Assembly (NCBI GenBank): GCA_947459215.1
Contig: CANHCQ010000023.1
Coordinates: 1 to 60,787, forward strand
Origin: Phycisphaerales bacterium
GTDB taxonomy: Bacteria > Planctomycetota > Phycisphaerae > Phycisphaerales > UBA1924
DNA: 60,787 bases
Direction of reading: 5' to 3'
Below the pieces are notes generated by a model. It was not told the origin of the DNA, ran no database searches, and was given only the letters and a program-made list of their open reading frames with translations. Position numbers and translations under genes: made by a program. Positions 56,598 through 60,787 of the stretch are shown in pieces. How positions within the stretch are numbered: position 1 is the stretch's first letter; every line of letters begins with the position of its first letter.

Positions 56598-56993
56598 TCA
56601 GCTCACTGTGTACTGGCCGCGTCCAATCCGCTTGAATATCTTCTTGTGCTTGATGAACGTCTGGTTCACGATCACGCGGAAGTTCGGCGAGGTTGTCACG
56701 TAGCCAGAAGCGCGAACCGCGTCGGCAACTTCGCTGACGCCCATCGTCTTGCCACGAAGAACCTTTTGCATCGCATCCACGAGACTGATCGCATTGCTTG
56801 CCCGGGTGCCCGCGCCGCGCACCGACCCACCGTGCTGAGCGATCAGAGCGTCGATCTCTGCGAGCTTCTTTGCCGCACGCTCGCGTTTGCGTTGCAAGCT
56901 CGCCAGGGTTCCCGTGCGGCGGCGGATCTCCGCCTGCAGTTCCGCGATGGAAAGTGAATCCAATGAACCCGACGACTGTGCCTTCTTGGCCAT
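56598..56993 (-). CDS. Small protein with coiled coil and winged-helix-like C-terminus
   Basis: 131 aa. Residues 14-55 form a basic coiled coil ('AELQAEIRRRTGTLASLQRK'), residues about 68-131 a compact helical domain ending in a wing-like 'IGRGQYTVS': 'SLVDAMQKVLRGKTMGVSEV' and 'NFRVIVNQTFIKHKKIFKRI'. That order resembles HARE-HTH-type DNA-binding domains, an assignment of moderate confidence. It could bind DNA as a dimer through the coiled coil. Confidence 0.7.
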   Translation of the reverse strand: MAKKAQSSGSLDSLSIAELQAEIRRRTGTLASLQRKRERAAKKLAEIDALIAQHGGSVRGAGTRASNAISLVDAMQKVLRGKTMGVSEVADAVRASGYVTTSPNFRVIVNQTFIKHKKIFKRIGRGQYTVS

Positions 56994-57172
56994 CTCTGTT
57001 CCTATCTCCGCCCGACCTCACAGCAACGACTCGTTGACACAAAGTTGTGTCAACAGAGGCTATCCCCAGTCGGGCGGCAAAGGCCAATCCGGAATCGGGC
57101 TTTCGGACGAGCGCGACGGCCTGCCCGCGATCTGAAGGCGGCTGTGGCGGAGCGCGGCCCTTCCGCATGCCA

Positions 57173-57745
57173 CTAGCCCGCGGCGGACGGGCCAACGGAC
57201 ATCGGGCGAATCCAACGCGACCGAATCGCGTCTTGACTCCGACGGAAGAGCCACACTGCAATCGAGATCACGGCCCAATTCGCCACGAATGGAACCGGAT
57301 GGATTCGCAAAGGAGCAATCCAGCCCCGAAACGGGAGCGAGTCCAGAGGGCGCAACATAAAGCCTTGGTCAAACATCGCCAGCTTCGGGAAATCGCGAGT
57401 TCCGGACGGCAATCCCGGTCGGTGCTCCATCCTCAGGTCCACGTATGCCGCGCGCAAAGGAACCCCGAACTCCAAGCGTTGGAACTCAAAGACATCCCCG
57501 CCAATCGGGCCCGTCACCACACCGACATAAAGCTCGGTCAGTCCGAACGCGACCCGACGTTCATTGAACGAAGAGAATGCTCCGACCGGACTTGTCGGCC
57601 AATGCTGTGGGACGACACCGGGCCACTTCCAATCGCCCGCAGCTACCGGCTCTCGAGCCTTTGCGAGATGCAGCGTCGGCGCAATCAGCAAGACCAAGGC
57701 GAGCACTAGTCCCAACGCTACATTACCGACTACTCGTCGAAGGAT
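57173..57745 (-). CDS. Two-helix membrane protein at the end of the WPxNH locus
   Basis: 190 aa. First hydrophobic helix at residues 9-29 ('VALGLVLALVLLIAPTLHLA'), a long extracytoplasmic segment of about 125 residues that begins with a Trp/Pro-rich 'DWKWPGVVPQHWPTSP', and a second helix near 155-170 ('FVANWAVISIAVWLFRR') before a basic C-terminus. It resembles the loose family of planctomycete small two-helix proteins but lacks their zinc ribbon. The ATG at 57745 (preceded by AAGGGG) overlaps the end of the upstream gene by 23 bp, so the two are probably translationally coupled. Confidence 0.72.
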   Translation of the reverse strand: MLRRVVGNVALGLVLALVLLIAPTLHLAKAREPVAAGDWKWPGVVPQHWPTSPVGAFSSFNERRVAFGLTELYVGVVTGPIGGDVFEFQRLEFGVPLRAAYVDLRMEHRPGLPSGTRDFPKLAMFDQGFMLRPLDSLPFRGWIAPLRIHPVPFVANWAVISIAVWLFRRSQDAIRSRWIRPMSVGPSAAG

Positions 57746-59075
57746 CATGGACGTCCCCTTGAGCATTCCGTGGCGCCGCATTGCTCGCCTCCAGCGCGTG
57801 ATTCGCTGGCCATGAGCTGATTCGCCCAGGCTCCTCGTTGGGCCACTTCGCGCTGACGTGGCGCCAGTGATTTGCCGGCCACAACTTGCTGACGGCTCGA
57901 TCGTGCGAGCGAACCGTCAGATTTCCCAACCCGGCTTCGATCGACTCCGTCTTCTCCCGACGTTCCTGTGCTTGCAACTGCTCGTGGAAGCGGGACTTGG
58001 TCTCGTACGTCATGCTGCCCCACCGCTTGGCATCTCGGGCGTCACCAGCATACGCATCTGTCAGAAAAGCCACGATCTGGTCGAGCCTCTCGTAGCTCTG
58101 ATAGGGACTGATGGCCACCCGCTGGTGCTGCAGACCAACGAAATTGCCGTGCTCATCGATTCCTCCCCTCATCGACACGTACGGATACGCCGCTTCCAGC
58201 ATCGCCTTGATCGGGAGGTTCGGAGGCACTTGATCGAAAGGACCGTCGTAGTAGCTGTTCCGAGCGATCGCGTCGCTTGACACCGCCACCAGAATACGCC
58301 GATTGGTCGGCGCGTCCGTGTAGAAGACAAAGCGTGACTCCACACCCACTTCGAGACGCGGAGCTTCCGGGCGGGCAACCGCGAGTCGATCGGGCAACGG
58401 CTGCGCTTCGTTCAGAACGTAGAAGAACTGCTTCAACCGCTCGTCAAACAGAAGCCACAAGTAAAAGCCGGATTCATCGAGCACCCCCGACACGAGCCGC
58501 TCAGACTCAAGGAGTGGCACTGCCTCTGCAGACTGTGCCCAACTGCGATCAAGGATAAATCGGCGCTGCAGACCGCGATATACGACATCCACGGTCGCTC
58601 CGTCTTCCGATACTCGCACAGTACCGTCACGCCCATCCACAATCTCAGCCAGTCGGACACTCTCCCGATCTGCTTCGTCGAAGTATCCAACATGGAGAAT
58701 GCCCTTCTGCACGTCGACGAATCGGATGTTCCCACTCACTACTCGCGTCCCCAACGGGAATCTGTAGTAGAAGTATTGCTCTGATGGAAACACTCGTTCT
58801 TCGGGCTCCAAGTGCGTCAGAACAAACTGCACCACTGATGCCGGGTCGTCGAAGTCCACCCGTGGACACTCCCTGCACGCCCGCGGCGAGACCGCGTGTA
58901 CCCCGGAGGACTCCCACTTCGCTCGAACAAAGTCAACGTTGAACCACACAGGACCTTGCACCGGCGTAAGCGCGTTTAGAGTGACTCCCGCTGCCTGTTC
59001 TTGACCGAGTGTGTGGCTGCACCCAAGAAAGACAACGGCCGCAGCGATGTGGGCAGGACATTGACGCGTCAGCAT
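57723..59075 (-). CDS. Exported protein with C-terminal WPxNH repeats, unknown function
   Basis: 450 aa. N-terminal signal with a possible lipobox 'VFLGC' (Cys19). Residues about 30-385 form a mixed alpha/beta body without recognised motifs. Residues 390-431 switch to the repeat seen in the neighbouring gene: 'SHDRAVSKLWPANHWRHVSA', 'KWPNEEPGRISSWPANH'. The repeat is encoded at 57783-57908. The start at 59075 has AGGAGAG ten bases upstream; longer frames lack a signal peptide. It lies 115 bp behind the main repeat gene on the same strand and overlaps the next gene, so the three look like one operon. Confidence 0.78.
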   Translation of the reverse strand: MLTRQCPAHIAAAVVFLGCSHTLGQEQAAGVTLNALTPVQGPVWFNVDFVRAKWESSGVHAVSPRACRECPRVDFDDPASVVQFVLTHLEPEERVFPSEQYFYYRFPLGTRVVSGNIRFVDVQKGILHVGYFDEADRESVRLAEIVDGRDGTVRVSEDGATVDVVYRGLQRRFILDRSWAQSAEAVPLLESERLVSGVLDESGFYLWLLFDERLKQFFYVLNEAQPLPDRLAVARPEAPRLEVGVESRFVFYTDAPTNRRILVAVSSDAIARNSYYDGPFDQVPPNLPIKAMLEAAYPYVSMRGGIDEHGNFVGLQHQRVAISPYQSYERLDQIVAFLTDAYAGDARDAKRWGSMTYETKSRFHEQLQAQERREKTESIEAGLGNLTVRSHDRAVSKLWPANHWRHVSAKWPNEEPGRISSWPANHALEASNAAPRNAQGDVHDPSTSSR

Positions 59076-59190
59076 GTTTTTCTCACTCTCCTTGGCGACT
59101 CGCCCTGGTGACAGATTCGACCGTATCAAACCGCACACACGCCGAGGCAGCGTGCGTGCAGTAACGGGAGCTATTGCCCCCGATGCGGGG

Positions 59191-60516
59191 CTACTTCCCG
59201 GACGGGATCAGCGGAACGACGTCCATAGCGGTGGTCCACCAACTGTGATCGGGCGGGAACACCGGCCACGGCCCAGGGACCGGGTTGCCCCAATCCGCCG
59301 ACACAGTCGCGAAGTGCGTCGGGGGCCACTGCGGGAACGTCTGAGGCGGCCACGTCGTCGATGCTGCCGAATGGTGATTCGGCGGCCACATCGCACTCAC
59401 TCCACCATGGTGCTGTGATCCCGGCCAACTGCCGGATACGGACTTCGAGTGGTTCGTCGGCCACTTGGCCGAGAACGCGGTACCGTGGCTGTTGGACGAC
59501 GTCGACCCGTCATGCCACGTACCAGATACCGCGGTCGCATGGGGTGTTGGACGACGCTGCGCGGACAGATCACCCTTGTGGTTTGGTGGGAACGTGCGGC
59601 TGATGGAGTTGTCGTGCTTCTCCGGAGGAGGCCACGACTTGCTCACCTCGGCACGGTGATCAGGCTGATGCTTCCATTCCTCGCTCAAGGTCGATCTGTG
59701 ATCCCCGGGGTTCACACCCCACTCCTTGGAGACCGCGTAGGAGTGATTCGGAGGCCACTGGTACTGGGAGAAATTGATGAAGTGCGTGCCTTGGCTGATC
59801 ACGCCGTTGTGACCGCGTGGCAGACGCGGCCACTCCGAGGTGATCGTGAACATGTGATTCCCCGGGTACCAGCCCGAGAATCCGCTTCCGTGATCACTTG
59901 GGTATGTCTCACTGATCGACTTTGAATGGTCGCTCGCGGTCGTACCACCCGCGCAAGTCGCCAGAAGAGACGTGGCATCGTACTGCCGGACATAGTCGGC
60001 GTACGTCAGAAGCGTCTCCGCCACCTGATCTGTCGCGGCAGCCACCTCGATCCCGACACGATCCGCGGTGATGAGAACATCGCTCAGGTCGGTCATCCCG
60101 TCAAGGTTTACGTCGGCTTCGACATCTCCGGTGAACGCCGCCATCTCGAGAACGTGGACGACGTCCGCATCGGATACCAATCCGTCGTTATCGAAATCGG
60201 CGACGCTACGACGCACAAGCTGCGCCATATCTGCAAGACGATCCTGATACGTCAGCACACCATCCCCGTCGGCATCGCTCACCGACTGTGTAGCAGCAAT
60301 GGCATTCAGGATGATGTCTAGCTCGCTCACCCGACAATCGCCGGTGACGTCGATTGCCAGAGAACTCTGCCCGAGCCGCCCAATCAGATCCGTCGGCGCA
60401 AGCTCAGCGGGCCCCGTCGGAACACCAGCAGCCATCACGCTGCCGCACGTGCCCGACAAGGCTAGAACCGCAAGAGTCTGAACTGCACGGCATCGTCTTT
60501 CCCGGAAACGATTCAT
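59191..60516 (-). CDS. Exported dockerin-like protein with WPxNH repeats
   Basis: 441 aa. A signal peptide ('AVQTLAVLALSGTCGSVMAA') is followed by four EF-hand/dockerin-like calcium loops: 'DVTGDCRVSELDI' (56-68), 'DADGDGVLTYQDR' (81-93), 'DFDNDGLVSDADV' (107-119) and 'DVNLDGMTDLSDV' (135-147). From about residue 195 to the end there are roughly 16 degenerate copies of a 12-residue unit, [ND]H-x3-[VIL]-S-x2-W-P-x, for example 'NHSKSVSGSWPG', 'DHRAEVSKSWPP', 'NHKGDLSAQRRP'. The start at 60516 is fixed by GGAGG five bases upstream. I do not recognise the repeat from a described family. Likely a secreted, calcium-dependent surface or matrix protein. Confidence 0.82.
   Translation of the reverse strand: MNRFRERRCRAVQTLAVLALSGTCGSVMAAGVPTGPAELAPTDLIGRLGQSSLAIDVTGDCRVSELDIILNAIAATQSVSDADGDGVLTYQDRLADMAQLVRRSVADFDNDGLVSDADVVHVLEMAAFTGDVEADVNLDGMTDLSDVLITADRVGIEVAAATDQVAETLLTYADYVRQYDATSLLATCAGGTTASDHSKSISETYPSDHGSGFSGWYPGNHMFTITSEWPRLPRGHNGVISQGTHFINFSQYQWPPNHSYAVSKEWGVNPGDHRSTLSEEWKHQPDHRAEVSKSWPPPEKHDNSISRTFPPNHKGDLSAQRRPTPHATAVSGTWHDGSTSSNSHGTAFSAKWPTNHSKSVSGSWPGSQHHGGVSAMWPPNHHSAASTTWPPQTFPQWPPTHFATVSADWGNPVPGPWPVFPPDHSWWTTAMDVVPLIPSGK
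59225..59940 (-). repeat. coding tract of about 16 '[ND]HxxxVSxxWPx' repeats
   Basis: The 12-residue units are mostly spaced 12-18 residues apart. His, Ser and Trp-Pro are the best kept positions. At DNA level the conserved stretch is GTGGCCGCCGAATCAC (Trp-Pro-Pro-Asn-His), seen several times on the minus strand; the remaining positions vary, so the array is old or under selection at protein level rather than freshly expanded. Confidence 0.85.
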
Positions 60517-60639
60517 ACCAACCTCCGTTCGTATGCCGACGCGACCACCGCGTGGCGCGCGGAGTTTACAAACCGGCTCACGATGCGTCAAGGCCTCGCG
60601 GCGCGTTCTATGTATGAATAAGTACTACACTTAACGGAG

Positions 60640-60787
60640 TGACCCTGCCCAAGACTTTCGGACACCGTTGGACCTCGGTTATGGTTCGACAGGAGTCCGA
60701 ACATGGCACGCAAGGTGTACACCCGCGAGTTCCGTGAGTCCGCCGTCCGGCTGGCCTCGCAGCGCAATGCCTCGATGGAAAAGATCG
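60640..60787 (+). mobile_element. left end of an IS3-type insertion sequence (runs past the window)
   Basis: The terminal inverted repeat begins TGACCCTGCCCAAGACTTTC at 60640, of the TG...CCTGCCC type usual for IS3-family ends. The orfA transposase starts 63 bases inside. The other end and the target duplication are outside the window, so neither completeness nor activity can be judged. Confidence 0.8.
60703..60787 (+). CDS. IS3-family transposase OrfA, 5' part only
   Basis: The 28 visible codons read 'MARKVYTREFRESAVRLASQ' and 'RNASMEKI', the start of an HTH_Tnp_1-type DNA-binding OrfA. AGGAG lies eight bases upstream. OrfB would be expected in the -1 frame further right. It ends at the window border. 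Confidence 0.85.
   Translation, partial: MARKVYTREFRESAVRLASQRNASMEKI

Overview
The window looks like a chromosomal segment of a planctomycete, most likely class Phycisphaerae. It is very GC-rich with strong third-position GC, so antisense frames stay open for long distances. Five genes end in a PEP-CTERM-type sorting tail (a Pro-rich motif, a hydrophobic helix and an Arg cluster). Other pointers are a small membrane protein ending in the planctomycete-type 'CGYDLTGL' zinc ribbon, paired NfeD proteins with the flotillin-like FloA, the futalosine enzyme MqnE, B12-dependent ribonucleotide reductase, and a dcw remnant (murC, murB, ddl, ftsQ) showing that peptidoglycan synthesis is kept. The taxonomic call is an inference from gene content.

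Layout. 1-4.5 kb: minus-strand cell-wall/division operon murC-murB-ddl-ftsQ, interrupted by a composite palindromic element. 4.6-18 kb: mostly plus-strand membrane genes: Nudix hydrolase, two NfeD proteins, two OPT-family transporters, mqnE, an MFS permease and floA. 18-24.6 kb: two tandem PEP-CTERM paralogues, then the dcd-nrdJ dNTP-synthesis pair. 25-35 kb: a lipoprotein related to the flagellar P-ring protein FlgI, smc, a BatA-like VWA protein and a Tat-exported alkaline phosphatase. 35-41 kb: minus-strand thioredoxin-like gene, iscX, rlmE, moxR and a large lipoprotein. 41-51 kb: agmatine deiminase, truD, a PEP-CTERM protein, an MBL-fold hydrolase, efp, shikimate kinase, trpF with a rhomboid protease, and citrate synthase. 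51-57 kb: small lipoproteins, a TerB-like protein, an odd PEP-CTERM protein carrying tyrosine-kinase-like catalytic motifs, a DUF2726 protein and several unrecognised genes. 57-60.6 kb: a three-gene minus-strand locus built around a His/Trp/Pro-rich repeat of about 12 residues. 60.6 kb to the end: the left end of an IS3-type insertion sequence.

Two themes stand out. First, short tandem and palindromic repeats (8-9 bp units, GA-rich arms, long perfect hairpins) occur between genes and also inside otherwise conserved genes (mqnE, smc, truD), where they appear as in-frame insertions. Two composite palindromes 14 kb apart share a conserved inner core and look like copies of one small non-coding element. 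Second, the 57-60.5 kb locus encodes exported proteins sharing a '[ND]H-x3-[VIL]-S-x2-W-P-x' repeat that I do not recognise from any described family; one also has dockerin/EF-hand-like calcium loops. I regard this locus and the kinase-motif PEP-CTERM protein at 52.6 kb as the best candidates for undescribed biology.
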